Notes: generated by a model from the letters alone, not told the origin. Shown: positions 11,011 through 23,060, counted from the stretch's first letter. The stretch: 64,000 bases of DNA from Musa acuminata AAA Group (GCF_036884655.1 NC_088342.1:31433501-31497500); one strand, 5' to 3'. A program made the numbers and translations.

Positions 11011-12741
11011 TTGTCATTGTCAAAAAGAAGGGAAGACCCTTTACATCAATTATGACAAAGGTAAGTATCAATCTTATTTGTGCATCATCATATTTTCAAA
11101 TTAGAATATGTACAGTTTCAAAAATCTTATATTCATTCATGCACAATATTGAATAAATCGATCAACATTATGAGGATATCATACATGATAATAAAATTTT
11201 TAACTATTTATCAACATTTTGATCATGATACCAAACATTCATCATTTAGAGTATTCATGAACAAAACATTAAATCAATATTTATAATACATCATTTTAGC
11301 AACAACTCATAGTATTTTAAATCATGATTTACATCATATGTAATACATCACATCATAATTAGAAAGCACAAGTATTGTATGCATCATTGTAAATCATAAA
11401 CATTTCAAATCATCATGGTATTAATCTGTCAAATTGCATCCTGTCATGCATGATCATAACTTTTTCCCATTTTATCATTGTAAACAAGAAAGAATACGGG
11501 AAGAACAAAATAGTGCATAATATTTCAATTATTTCAAGGCATACAAGCCATAAATCCAATGGCTTCATGTCATGAAAGATAAGACCTCTTGAATTACAAA
11601 AGACATGATTCATTTTATCAAATCACTTCTTTTTATAAATAACAAAAATTGTAGGTGTACAAAAAAGAGATTGTGATTAAAAAAAATCTCAAGTAGTAAA
11701 TCCAAGAAATCAAGATCATAATTTGAATACAATCTCATTTAAATTCAAATCGTCAAATTCATCAAAATCTCAACATTACTTTCAAGAGATTCAAAATGGT
11801 ATACATAGATTTATCATAATAAACATCAAGATCAATAGGATAGAGAAAAATAATTTTTCAAGAAAAAAATATTTTCCTCTTTTTAGTTGTTTCAATTCAT
11901 ATGATTTTATTTCACTTATACCAAATAAAAACATGTATCATGTTTAAAACCGAAAGTGTAAGATTTATTACAACAAAGATTAATAAGGCACTTTTATTAT
12001 GGTAAAAATCAATAATCCATAAATCACAAGATTCATCATGCATAATTTCGAAATTTATTAAGCATGATCAATATGCATGACACTCATTTATTTTCAAAAT
12101 ATTCATCATTTTTATTTTCATGAGATTCACAAGAATGGTAAAATAAATTCATTAATCTCAATAAGATATAAAATTTATTTCCATTTCATACAATTGATTT
12201 CATGTGAGGATGTTCAGGTTTTTTTTGTGAAAACATGTATCATCATTTAAAATCAAAATATAAGTTTCGTCATAAAGCCGTCAAGACCAAACACATCAAA
12301 AATAAAACATCATGATATCACATCTATCATCAAAAGACTATCAAGAAATTCATACATAGATGTACATGCACTATGTCATCTTAATATGTCATGAGAATGT
12401 CATCTTAATTTGTCATAAAAATGATTCAACCAAAAACATGTTAATCCAAAATGAGAGTTTCAAATCAACATTTACTTCAAAAACTCATGCATGACATAAA
12501 ATCATCAACATACATATGTATGGATTAATCCTAAGCATTATCACATATCATATTATCATCCCTAATATTGCATCATTCAACATTTCAAAACATAACATGC
12601 ATGAAACTTCTGCAATATACTTTTTATGATCAAATTTTTAATTTTTCAAAGATGCTACAAAGAAAAACATAATATGATTTTTGAAAAACAATTTTTTATT
12701 TCCTATTCTTATTATCTAAATTAAGCACTTCATGAAAAACT
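11011..12741 (-). other. Element D AT-rich noncoding region
   Basis: No gene seen. AT-rich sequence with many CATCAT runs. Long blocks are shared with element C (for example 12300-12760 with 28970-29440), so it is an inherited part of the element, not random host DNA. It stands where pol would be in an autonomous relative. Confidence 0.7.
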
Positions 12742-13683
12742 TCAAGTAATTTCAAAATAATTCAAGAGAGTTGAGTTACTTACCTTGTAGTCGAAGCCTA
12801 TCAAAGCCCAATTCGCCGTTTCACCTTTGGAAGTTCTTGATTCATCCTTGGTTACCTTCCTCTTCTTTGGCCTCTTCCTCCATTCAAGTTCATTGTTTAT
12901 TTTAGATTTTTGTTTAATAAACTTATTAAGATTTAGTGTTCAAAGTTCAAGTTCATCATTATCCTCATCACTTGAGTCATTGCTCAAGTGGTATTCATTT
13001 GTCCAGTGTTCCAAATCCTTCCTATTCTTTGGAAGGTGATTTTGTTCATCATGTTCATCATGTGTTTTGTACACCATTTCATATGTCATCAACGAACCAA
13101 TTAGTTCTTCAAGTGAAAAAATATTTAAATCTTTTGTTTCTTGTATTGCGGTTATTTTAAGATCCCACCTTTCTGGAAGGGATCTTAAGATCTTGCTTAT
13201 GAGATCAAAATTCGAAAAAGATTTACCAAGAACTCTTAGATTATTGACGACATCCGTGAAACGGGTATACATGTCGCTTATAGTCTCGCTTGGTTGCATT
13301 TGAAAAAGCTCAAAATCATGCAATAAAATGTTAACTTTTGAGTCTTTGACTCTACTAGTTCCCTCGTGCGTGATTTCAAGTGTTCGCCAAATATTAAAAG
13401 TCGTTCCGCACGTTGAAATCCGATTGAACACATTTTTATCCAAAGCGCAAAATAAGGCATTCATAGCCTTTGCGTTTAAAGAAAAATACTTCTTCTCCAA
13501 ATCTGACCATTCGTTCATCGGTTTAGAGGGAAGTTGAAAACTGTTTTCAACGATATTCCATAAATCCAAATTCATAGAAATCAAGAAAACTCTCATTCGA
13601 GTTTTCCAATAAGTGTAGTCTAATCCGTTAAACAACGGTGGACGAAAAACCGAAAAGCCCTCTTGAAAGCCATGAAGAGCCAT
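12742..13683 (-). pseudogene. Element D gag, one stop codon
   Basis: Gag of the SIRE/Maximus type, starting MALHGFQEGFSVFRPPLFNG with the conserved copia gag motif YTYWKTRMRVFLISMNLDLW. A single TGA at 12940-12942 interrupts it. Element C has CGA (arginine) there, so a CpG deamination explains the stop. Beyond it the frame stays open for about 65 codons to STLLNYFEIT and a stop at 12742. The full frame is 313 codons. An acidic SSDEDNDELEL stretch and a basic RKRPKKRK stretch lie near the end. No CCHC zinc knuckle follows. Near the end, CTACAAG|GTAAGT is a strong splice donor on the coding strand. Confidence 0.85.
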
Positions 13684-13715
13684 TTCTCTCGGGTGTAAAT
13701 CCGAAATGAGAAATA

Positions 13716-13733
13716 CTGGGCTCTGATACCAAT
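13716..13733 (-). other. Element D primer binding site
   Basis: The plus strand reads GGGCTCTGATACCAAT before the LTR. On the minus strand this is ATTGGTATCAGAGCCC, the initiator methionine tRNA site of copia elements. Confidence 0.88.
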
Positions 13734-15351
13734 TGTTAGGACCGGAGCGGCACTAAGAGGGGGGGGTGAATTAGTGCAACGGTAAAGTATGATAAACTTT
13801 CGACGATTTAAACACTTACGGAAACTTCGTACGATAAAAGCAACGTTTTGTTTCAAACCGTTTCGATTGCGTTTTAACTTGAAGGCATATGTAAGAAGGA
13901 GACAAAGAAGTAGAGCATCAAAATGAAGATGGTTTGCAGTAATATAAATGACAATAAGATAAATGCAAACCAGAGAAGACGATAGTTTATAGTGGTTCGG
14001 TCAATCGTGACCTACATCCACTCCTTTGATTCCTCTTCCGTCGAGGCCACCGGCATCCACTAATGATCTTCCTTTACTAGGTGAAGATCAACCTCCTTCT
14101 TACACCCCTCTTACAACCTCTTACAAGTGGTTCACCCTTTTACAAAGATTTCAATGAAAAGAAAAGAGGCGAACACTCAAGCTATTGAAAACAAGACTTT
14201 TCCTAAAGCTTTTCTCAACTTCTAGCTTCTCAAAAGGTTGTGTTCTCTGCTGAGAAATGAGGGGTATTTATAGGCCTCAAGAGGGTTCAAATTTGGGCTC
14301 CAAATTTTGAATTCTCTTGGGTTTCCGAGGCCGGTGGTGCCACCGCCTGTCAATGTCTGACACTGACAGTGGATTGGCGGTGCCACTGCCCAGCTCTCGG
14401 GTGCTGGGCGGTGCCACCGTCTAGTCTAGGCGGTGCCACCGCCTAGGCCAATTCAGCTCACTGGTTGGGCTCCAAACTTGGCCCAAACCAGTCCGAACTC
14501 GGGCCTAATTGGCCCCTACTTGGGTTATAGGATTAACACCTAATCCTAACCCTAATTAACATGCTAACTACGAATTTAAAAACATTTTCTAAGCTATTAC
14601 AATGTCCGTAAGTCAAGACTTCTTCCGGCGAGCTTCCGACGAACTTCCGACGGTCTTCCGATAAACTCTCGGAAACCATTCTGCGGACTCCCGGCAAGCT
14701 CCTAGACTTCACGATTTGATCTTGGCGAGTTCCAATGAGCTTCTTTGGCAAGCTCCGATCTTTCTCGGTAAGCTCCACGAACTTCCAACGAACCTTCTGG
14801 CGAGCTTCTAAAAAACCCTTCGGCAAGCTCCCTACTCATTCTCGGCTAGTTCCGGCAGCATTCCCGACGAACCTTCGGACTTCCGTCAAACTCTCGAACT
14901 CGCAACAAATCCTTTGCGCTTGACTCCGACACTTTGTTTCGCTTTATGTCTTCATCGTTATCATAGTTAATCCTGCACACATAAGCCAAAACTCTACTCT
15001 GATCTAGACAATTATTACAACGCGAATTGACATTCTGTTGCCCGGCACGTCATTGGTTGGCGCTTCATCCGATTCTTCAGCGCATCGTCCTCTCTTGCGG
15101 CTTGTTACCCAATCGGCGGTTGACCTCCGCAACCCCGATATCCTTGGTGCAATTCCGCTCTCCTTGGCCCGATGCCCGACATCCAAAGCCTTCTGCCGTC
15201 TAATATCCTGACGTGATATCCTCCGGTGCAACGTCCATTCCTCCTGCGTCAATTGTCTAATCCTGATCAAGTAGACCTGCATCACTCAAAATGCAGTTTA
15301 AATTATAAACACATATCAAGTGGTTTCATCATCAAAATACGAGATTCAACA
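13734..15351 (-). repeat. Element D 5' LTR
   Basis: Partner of 8393-10027, differing by scattered substitutions and a short deletion in the palindrome cluster (about 14333-14450). A minus-strand TATA box lies at 14265-14272. It ends GAGATTCAACA at the duplication CATAT. Confidence 0.9.
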
Positions 15352-15356
15352 CATAT

Positions 15357-16950
15357 TAGAGGAGAGGATGTTGAGGATATTGATCCTCAGACCTACGAGG
15401 AGGCTATTATGAGTATAGACTCCGGGAAGTGGCAAAAAGCCATGAATTCTGAGATGGATTCTATGTACTCCAATAAGGTTTAGAACCTAGTTGATGCGCC
15501 CGAAGGTATTGTACCCATCGGTTGCAAGTGGATCTTTAAGAAAAAGATCGGAGTAGATGGAAAGGTAGAGACCTATAAAGCAAGGCTAGTGGCTAAGGGG
15601 TATCGTCAAAGGCAAGGTGTTGACTACGACGAAACCTTCTCACCCGTAGCAATGCTAAAATCCATCAAAATTCTATTGGCTATTGCAGCACACTATGATT
15701 ATGAGATCTGGCAGATGGATGTGAAAACTACATTCCTCAATGGAAACCTCAAGGAGGAGGTGTATATGATGCAACCTGAGGGATTCGTGTCCAAGAACTG
15801 CTCAGATAAGGTGTGTAGGTTGCTTAGATCCATTTATGGACTAAAGCAAGTTTCCCGAAGTTGGAACATAAGATTTGATGAGGCAATCGGATCTTATGAC
15901 TTCGTTAAGAACGAAGACGAGCCTTGTGTGTACAGGAAGGTAAGTGGGAGCGCTATCACCTTTTTGGTATTATATGTGGATGACATCGTGATCATTGGGA
16001 ATGACATAGGAATGCTATCCACAATAAAGGCTTGGTTATCTAGACACTTCTCCATGAAGGACTTAGGGGAAGCATCCTATATCTTGGGGATTAGAATCTA
16101 TAGAGATAGATCCAAGAGGATGCTTAGCTTGTCTCAGTCCAGGTACATAGAAACCATTGTCAAAAGGTTTGGCATGAAAAATTCCAAGAGAGGTCTCATA
16201 CCGATGAGACATGGGATATCGCTTTCTACGAGTATGTCCCCAAAGACTCCAAAAGAAAGGGCGAACATGATATGATACCTTATGCCTCAGCAATAGGGTC
16301 TATCATGTATGTCATGCTATGTACTAGGCCTGATATAGCGCATGCTCTGAGTGTCACGAGCAGGTATTAGGCGGATCCAGGCTTGAAGCACTGGAAAGCA
16401 GTAAAATGTATCCTTAAGTACTTGAGAAGGACTTAGGATCTTTTACTAGTATATGGAGGTAGTAGCCTTAAGGTTGAAGGCTACACAGACTCAAGTTTTC
16501 AGTCTAATGTCGATGATAGCAAGTCGAATTCAAGGTATGTGTACACCTTGAATGGAGGAGTAGTGTGCTGGAAGAGTTCCAAGCAAGATACTACTACTGA
16601 CTCGACCATAGAGGCGGAGTATATTGCTGCATCAGATGCAGCAAAGGAGGGAGTCTGGGTGAAGAAGTTCATCACAGATTTGGGAGTCGTGCCGAGTAGC
16701 GAGGAGCCGACTTCCTTATATTGCGACAACTATGGGGCGATTACTCAAATAAGGGAACCCATGTCTCATCAGAAGTATTTTGAGGAGGTTTCATCTTATC
16801 AAAGAGATCGTAACCCGAGGAGATGTAGTAGTGGAAAGAGTTCCATCCGAAGATAACATTGCAGATCCACTGACAAAGCCGTTGTCTCAGATAGTCTTTG
16901 AGCGTAACAGGGGTCTGATAGGGATCAGACACATAGGTGATTGGTTTTAG
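15357..16950 (+). pseudogene. Element B pol, reverse transcriptase and RNase H part
   Basis: It resumes the B polyprotein after D. Reverse transcriptase motifs are clear: [59 protein letters not shown], and the active site LYVDDIVII, which is intact. RNase H follows near 16540-16860 (TIEAEYIAASDAAKEGVW, LYCDNYGAI). Stops near 15481, 16273 and 16368 and frameshifts near 16275 and 16780 break it. The end (ADPLTKPL) reads in another frame near 16860. The enzyme would copy the element RNA into DNA. The intact YVDD and the few lesions fit a young element. Confidence 0.88.
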
Positions 16951-16952
16951 GT

Positions 16953-16964
16953 CAAGTAGGAGAT
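16953..16964 (+). other. Element B polypurine tract
   Basis: AAGTAGGAGAT directly before the 3' LTR. It is a weak tract with one pyrimidine but in the expected place. Confidence 0.7.
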
Positions 16965-18457
16965 TGCTAGTCATAGGTGCCCAGCAAGCCAATCACGTGA
17001 GTGATGGCACGTGTGACTTAATACAGAATCTTTTTTCTTATTATATTTTGACGTATATCACTTTATAACTATTGCATATATGCATATATATATTGTGATG
17101 TCCTTGGATTTGTGCAATGGGAATCGGATCGTGATGAGATCACGATAATGAGATCGATTCACCTTTAAACACATATCCTAAATAATCCCGGTCATAGGTT
17201 ACTTGAGAGGGATATCGTGATAACCGGACAGACTGATGTGCTGTATACCCGTCCATATGATGGATGCAGCTGGTCTCATAGCTGCTCGTGTAGGGACACT
17301 AGGGATACAGTACAGGTGCTCATTGGAGAATGAGTTCACTGATTGATCCGCTTACGAAATGTTGGATGGTTGATGATGCCTTATTGTCAGACAGCGATTC
17401 CGTAGTCCTAGTGGTATATCTGGTCCTTAGACTTGAGACACCAAGGATGTCCTGTATGAGTGCTCCACTCTTTGATACCAGACTTATAGGTTTGGCTGTC
17501 CCAGATCTAGTACAACTGGTCATTGGGAGTGGTAGTCGACCTTACGAGGGCTATTGAGTGTCGATAGAGGATCGTCCACTCTCGGCGTCATGAGAGGAAT
17601 ATCCCATGTGTTCTTTCTCAGACAAATCCTTGGCTAGGGTCATTCGAGTTGAGAGAGAAATGTTTCTCCGGGAGAATCCGATTAGAGTGAGACTCGAGTA
17701 GAAACCGTATGGGTCTGACAGCACCATGCTCGATATACGGTCTCTAGGATATTAGATGGATGAGGGACTATAGGTACACGGTAACTGAAGACAGACAGGT
17801 CCAATAGATTGGATTCCCCTGTATCATCTGGGGACTACGGTGTAGTGGCCTAGTACATCCGTAGTCGATGAGTCGAGTGAATTATTACAGAGATAATAAT
17901 TCACTGAGTTAGAAGGAGTTCTGACAGGTATGACTCACGGCCAGCTCGATATTGGGCCTAGAGGGTCACACACATATGGTAGGTATTGCGATGAGTAGAG
18001 GTTCGGATATGAGATATCCGACGGAGCCCTTGTCTTATTGGATGCAGATCCAATACCCACTAGGGGAGGACCCATTAGGGTTAGACAGGGGACCTCTATA
18101 AATAGGAGGGATTCAGAGCCTCATAGGCTATAGCCTTTGCTTGCCTCTCCTATTCTCCTCCCCGTCTCCACCTCAGAGTAGGCCTGGAGTTTTGAGGAGC
18201 GTCGTCGCAACCCTACTGTGTGGATCACCGCTAGAGAGGAGGACGCTTGACCTCCTTCACCCTCTCCTAAGGATCTGCAAGGAAACAGGGATATACGATC
18301 TCCCTAGGTAACACAATCTACTTTATACACAGTTTTAAGTTTCACGGATTTTGCGCACCAATCTTCGCACGACGACGAACATCTCTTTGGGAATCGGGGA
18401 TTTTGTTTTCTTGTTTTTCCGCTGTGCATGTGATGTCGCCCCTAAGATTTCCCAACA
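16965..18457 (+). repeat. Element B 3' LTR
   Basis: 1493 bp, partner of 3134-4627, with TATA box TATAAATA at 18097-18104. It is followed by the target duplication GGTAG (18458-18462) and then by the rest of the A 5' LTR. Confidence 0.92.
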
Positions 18458-18462
18458 GGTAG

Positions 18463-19054
18463 TACCGCTAGGACCCCAAAAATCTGGGAGATGACATTTT
18501 TAAGCTTCAAATTCAAAGCAGTTGGGGCCTATATAAACCCCACCCTTTCCTACATGAAAGGGCATTGAAATCTTGATCTTATTTTGAGAATTTGAGAGCT
18601 CAAAAGTGTTGTAAAAGGCCAAAAGTTCTCCCTCTTTTTATCTAAGTTTTGATCATTCAATAGAGGAGTGAAAATCTATAAGGGTTGTCTCCTAAGCCCG
18701 CCAAAAGGAGGAAAGTTGTAAAAGGGTGGTTGGCCTTCGCCTATTGAAGGAAGGCCTCTAGTGGACGTCGGTGACCTCATCGGAGGTGGAAGCCAAAAGT
18801 GGATGTAGGTCAAGATTGATCGAACCACTCTAAATCTCAGTTTGCATTTACATTCTGCTCTCTATCTTAACTACAAACTGCCTCCATTGGTTTTCTTCGA
18901 TTGTACTTCGCTTATCTTAAGTTGAAGAACTTTCCGAAATGGTTTTTCATCGAAAGTGTTTTTATCGTACGAACGTTGTTTTAAATCGTCGAAAGTTATC
19001 AGCTACACTAATTCACACCCCCCCCCTCTCCTCTTAGTGTTATTGATCCTAACA
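18463..19054 (+). repeat. Element A 5' LTR, second part
   Basis: Continues 2436-3133 after the B insertion and matches 32160-32762. It has a TATA-like box (TATATAAA, 18530-18537) and a C-run before the end CTCTTAGTGTTATTGATCCT-AACA. Confidence 0.85.
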
Positions 19055-19072
19055 ATTAGTATCAGAGCAGGG
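19055..19072 (+). other. Element A primer binding site
   Basis: ATTAGTATCAGAGCAGGG follows the LTR. It is the initiator methionine tRNA site with one G to A change. Confidence 0.82.
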
Positions 19073-19104
19073 TTAACTCTTAATCAGATTAAAACCCACA
19101 AGAG

Positions 19105-20160
19105 ATGGCATACATCGGAAACCAAGAGGGCCACTCTCTTACATGTCCACCCATGTTCAATGGGACGGACAACACCTACTGGAAGACCTAAATGAGGATC
19201 TTCCTTATTTCTATGGATTTTGAACTTTAGAATCTTATTGAAAATGGATTTTCAAAGTCTTATCTTCCAATGATCGATTGGAATGAATTGGAGAAGAAGA
19301 CTTTCGCTCTTAATGTAAAGGCTATGAATGCCTTATTTTGTGCACTTGATAAAAACGAGTTCAATCGTGTTTCGATTTGTGAAACTACATTTGATATTTG
19401 GCACACACTCAAAGTGAGTCATGAAGGCACGAGTAGAGTGAAAAAGTGATTATCCCTATGCTAAGAAGAGAACACCAAAGAAGAAGGCGCTCAAAGCAAC
19501 GTGGAATGACTTAAGCACGTCCGAAGAAGAGAGTCCAACACCGAGCAAGTTGCTCACTATGCCCTAATGGCCATCAAAGAGGAGGTAACGAATTTAATTG
19601 ATGCAGATTTATCATTTGATGAATTATTAAATGCTTTCCATGACTTATTTGATGAATGTAAAAATAATTAGTAGAAAATATAAATTATTAAAAAAGGAGC
19701 ATAAGAGTCTTATTAGTAATTTCGATAAATTAAAAACTAAATATCATGGTAGTTTAGCTCCATGTATAAAATACCATGATCTAGAAACTTTCCAACAGGA
19801 TAACTTGCTACTTAAGGACACATTGAAGAAATTCGAGGTTGGTAGCAAGTCTTTGAATATGATCCTTACAAATAAGGGTCATGTTCCTAAAAGAAGTAGA
19901 ATCAGATTTGTGAGAAGTCCTTACCAAAATCCAACCACCTTCATTAAAGGCCCTATCTTATATGTTCGGCACCAAAGTAAATGCAACTTTTATTGCAAAC
20001 ATGGATATAGAACTTATCATTACCCATTCAAGAAAGTTAGTCCGAACAAACTAATTTGGGTTCCTAAAGGAATTATGATAAATTCTATGCAACATGATAA
20101 ACAATTTAGATCAGTTTTTTAGGCATCCAAAAGTAAATAGGTACCTAAAAATCATCTTTT
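19105..20160 (+). pseudogene. Element A gag with internal deletion
   Basis: Gag starts MAYIGNQEGHSLTCPPMFNG and follows the family (TYWKT, MRIFLISMDF, KAMNALFCALDKNEFNR, CETTFDIWHTL) to GTSRVKK at about 19446. There it jumps straight into the tail that lies after the zinc knuckle in element E (KKRTPKKKALKATWNDLSTS). The middle of capsid and the whole knuckle are therefore gone. The tail continues as a lysine-rich coiled-coil-like region (19631-20122). Several stops lie in the first part. No protease or pol follows. Confidence 0.8.
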
Positions 20161-21066
20161 CTTGTAGAAACATATACTATCACAAGCTAGGAGTAAGAGA
20201 TAATATTTTGCTTTTTGGGTTCTCAACATTCATGACCCAAGATCCAAAATGACTTGTGATGCTCTCTAGCTTAAATGATAAAAAGATGATTAGTAGAATT
20301 AATACTACCAATTACTGAGTGATATTGATACAATCCTATTGATCCCTCATATTTTGGAGCTCATAATTCTCCCTTACACATCCTCTAGATTTCCGAATTC
20401 ATCACATTCATTCCTTCTTCATTTTATTTTCGGATCCAACTTACGTCTTGCAAGCCAAGTTTGTCATGAACTAGCAAAGCTTACAAACTTATATAATAAG
20501 TCATGAACATTTCGAAAATTGTATACGACATTTGAAGTAGAGTATGCACTTCACAAGATCTATCATGAACATACAAAATCTCTTATCTTGTAATGGAAAC
20601 CTTTACGTAATTATGTAATTAAGATTGATTGCTCCTCAAATAAAATTTTTTTGCAAATTGAAAACATCCACATCAATCCACACAGCCCTCAAAATAGTGC
20701 TCACAGCTTGTAGGCGGTGGCACTGCCCAGTTGGCGATAGCAGCGCCGACTATCACGGGTAGCAAACGGTTGCACCGCCCAGCCAGCGGTGCCACCGCCT
20801 GCAACTCTGCCCCCTTTTTAAACCGAGCTAGGGCCAGCGGTAGAACGGACCCCAACTCACTCTCTTCTCCTCTTAGTAGCTCTAAAATCTTCTCCACCTC
20901 CATTCCTCCCCTTTAGTTGCCTAAAAACTGCCCATTTCGTGCAAGATCAAGAATCAATCATTCATCCTCTTGAAGATCTCAACTAAGGTATTCTCTAAAA
21001 GGCTTTTGATTTCTGTTTTGAATCATCTACTCTTACTCATTATTATCTTCCTAAAAAGTAGTATTT
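20161..21066 (+). other. Element A internal noncoding stretch with GC palindromes
   Basis: No gene seen. Near 20710-20835 a cluster of GGCGGTGGCACTGCC and GCGGTGCCACCGCC palindromes like those in the LTRs appears in the internal region, followed by a CT-rich stretch. This may be a fragment of another LTR joined in, together with the leader of the next ORF. Confidence 0.55.
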
Positions 21067-22108
21067 ATGGTCTCTAGAAGATCCTCTAGGGACAAAGGGA
21101 AGAGGAGATTAGAAGAAGACTTTGATTCTACCCTTTTCGATTCAAAACTTCATGCCTAAAAATTTTCTTCCATAGAGTTTAGAAATGTCCATAAGGGAAA
21201 GTATGTTGATCTAAATGAACTAAGTAATTTAGAGACAATTCAATGGTTTGCAAATTTAGATCTACTCCCAATCCTACAAATTAATGAACCCATCTACCCA
21301 AGACTTGTTAGGTTGTTTTACAACAATCTACATATAGATGAAGAAGAAAGAGTGTCCACCTATCTCTTAGGATAACATATTTTCATTATGGATAGATTCA
21401 TTTGTGACATGATAGGCATTCCCGTAAAAGATAGAGGTCGTTATTTTAGAGGATTGTGGGATGAGTGAGACAACGTACGTCGAAGCCTTAGGAACAAATT
21501 TTGGTAATTCCAACTTAGTAATACTTCCTAAAAGCTGTGAACATCTATTACCACTAAACACTAAAGTACTTCCTCATATTCTAATTAGTATTATTCTCCC
21601 TAAACAATACCATTATGATGAAGTGAGTCAAATGGAACTAAGAACCATGTACTAGATCATGAAAGAACATAACATTTGTTTTGGTTACCTTATCTAACAA
21701 AACATGATAAAAATATCTAAGAAAAACATAATACTTCCATATGGTGGTATAATCACTAGAATACTTAATGCCTATGATATTCCAATACCACTCGATGAAG
21801 AGATAATAAAGGTAGATAGATTTAGTGCAATAAATAAAAATCTACTTCACCGAATGAGATGTTTATTTAGAAATGGAATGTGGGTTAGAATGCCTAGAAG
21901 AACCGATCCCCCTCAACTTGAACTAGAACTAGAAACACCAATCTTTAGGGATACTCAATCTCCTCCGACTGGTCCCTTTAAGGAAACACATCCATTTGAG
22001 CAAGCTCCTGCATCATCTATCGAATACATAGGGATTCGGATGGATCGCTTTGAACAAAGACAAGATCGGCTTGAACATCGTCAAGATCAAATCCTATCTA
22101 AGCTATAG
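21067..22108 (+). pseudogene. Element A additional ORF in place of pol
   Basis: A broken ORF starting MVSRRSSRDKGKRRLEEDFD. Joined over frames it shows FSSIEFRNVHKGKYVDLNEL, PIYPRLVRLFYNNLHIDEEE, DRFICDMIGIPVKDRGRYF, LILPKSCEHLLPLN-like and RMRCLFRNGMWVRMPRRTDP segments. It ends in a short repeat, FEQRQDRLEHRQDQILSKL. The order (basic head, RLVRLFYNNL, later hydrophobic core) resembles the plant transposon-associated protein family also carried by Athila and some SIRE elements, from memory and without a search. It has no integrase or reverse transcriptase motifs. Frameshifts near 21470 and 21690 and several stops make it dead. Confidence 0.6.
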
Positions 22109-22369
22109 TAAATTCATCGACAATTTGATTGCTTATTTAGGCATTTTAATTTTTCACCTCCTGAATAATCTTGTATATGTAAATATGGTCACAATTTCTT
22201 CTTGTCTTATTGTAACAATTATGTTGTTGTAAACTCTTTATGCTACTCACCTTGATTAAAATGCCCCTTGCCTTGATAACGACTAATCCTTGATATGTTT
22301 TACTTAATGTAGTATTTGGTGAGCATATGCAGAGTTAGGAATATTAATGTAGATTGAACATCGTTTTCG

Positions 22370-23060
22370 GATTTTCCTTGAATCTCTTTACGCTACTCAT
22401 ATTAAAATTTTTCTTGATCACTTAAGTTTCACGTTGAGATTGAATGCTTCTATAACATGCTTACTTTATAAGTTGAAAATCTTGTGCCTTGGTTTCCATG
22501 ATGAGCATGTTATACTCTCATTGTGATTTGAGAAGATTCATACATCGAATTCTTATTCCTTGAGCACTACAAAATTGTGTCCGAATGCATGAACTTATTA
22601 AAATCATTTTTTGGACTTTCTTGATTCAATGATCAATCACTTAATACTATGATGAGAAGTTTACACAATTACATATCTTAATAACATGTAGGAAATTATG
22701 TGTTTTGGATACAAAAATTTCTATGATGATAAGCATGTGTTATTTTCATGAGTGTATTTGAAAAACATATGGCAAAAATGTGTCCGAATGCATGAACTTA
22801 TTAAAATCATTTTTGGACATTCTTAATTCATTCACTTAATTTCTATAATGAGAATTTTACACTATTACATGCCTTAATAACACGTTGGAAATTATGTGTT
22901 TTGGATACAAAAATTTTCATGATCATGAGCATGTTTTATCTTCATGATTATGTTTGAAAATCTATAACAAAACCATGTACGAATACATGAAAGTGTTAAA
23001 TTTTATTTTTGGATTTTCTTGATCCTAACATGATTTAGTATTTCTCTTCCGGACTTAATG
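22370..23060 (+). repeat. Tandem repeat of about 200 bp in element A
   Basis: Units beginning GTGTCCGAATGCATGAACTT at about 22577 and 22780, with a diverged third at about 22976 and an older related unit before 22570. Each carries TTGGATACAAAAATTT and GAGCATGTTTTATCTTCATG-like segments. A single reverse copy sits in element C at about 28170-28350. Confidence 0.75.

Larger units (their letters stand above)
8393..15351 (-). mobile_element. Element D: gag-only Maximus-type retrotransposon
   Basis: A minus-strand element of 6959 bp inside B pol, with target duplication TATAT (8388-8392) and CATAT (15352-15356), one mismatch. LTRs are 1635 and 1618 bp and nearly identical, so it is the youngest or among the youngest insertions in the stack. 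Read on the minus strand: 5' LTR, primer binding site, one gag ORF, about 2.7 kb of AT-rich DNA, polypurine tract, 3' LTR. No zinc knuckle, protease, integrase, reverse transcriptase or RNase H is found. Element C has the same plan, so this is a family and not a single deletion. Confidence 0.9.
3134..18457 (+). mobile_element. Element B: long-LTR copia retrotransposon (Angela-like?)
   Basis: A plus-strand Ty1/copia element with 1.49-kb LTRs that start TGCTAGTCATAGGTGCCCAG and end CCCAACA, flanked by the perfect target duplication GGTAG. It sits in the A 5' LTR. The order is LTR, primer binding site, 1.7-kb leader, gag, protease remnant, integrase, reverse transcriptase, RNase H, polypurine tract, LTR, as in Ty1/copia. 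Element D splits pol between integrase and reverse transcriptase. Without D it is about 8.4 kb. The two LTRs differ only at scattered positions, so this is a fairly recent insertion, but pol already has stops and frameshifts. The Angela lineage is a guess from LTR length and the gag sequence. Confidence 0.88.

Noticed and set aside
10201..11947. Short ORFs in the AT-rich region of element D
   Set aside because: Low-complexity frames, not shared in frame with element C.
22569..22980. Possible CRISPR-like array
   Set aside because: Units of about 200 bp without unique spacers of constant length, in plant retrotransposon DNA; a plain tandem repeat.
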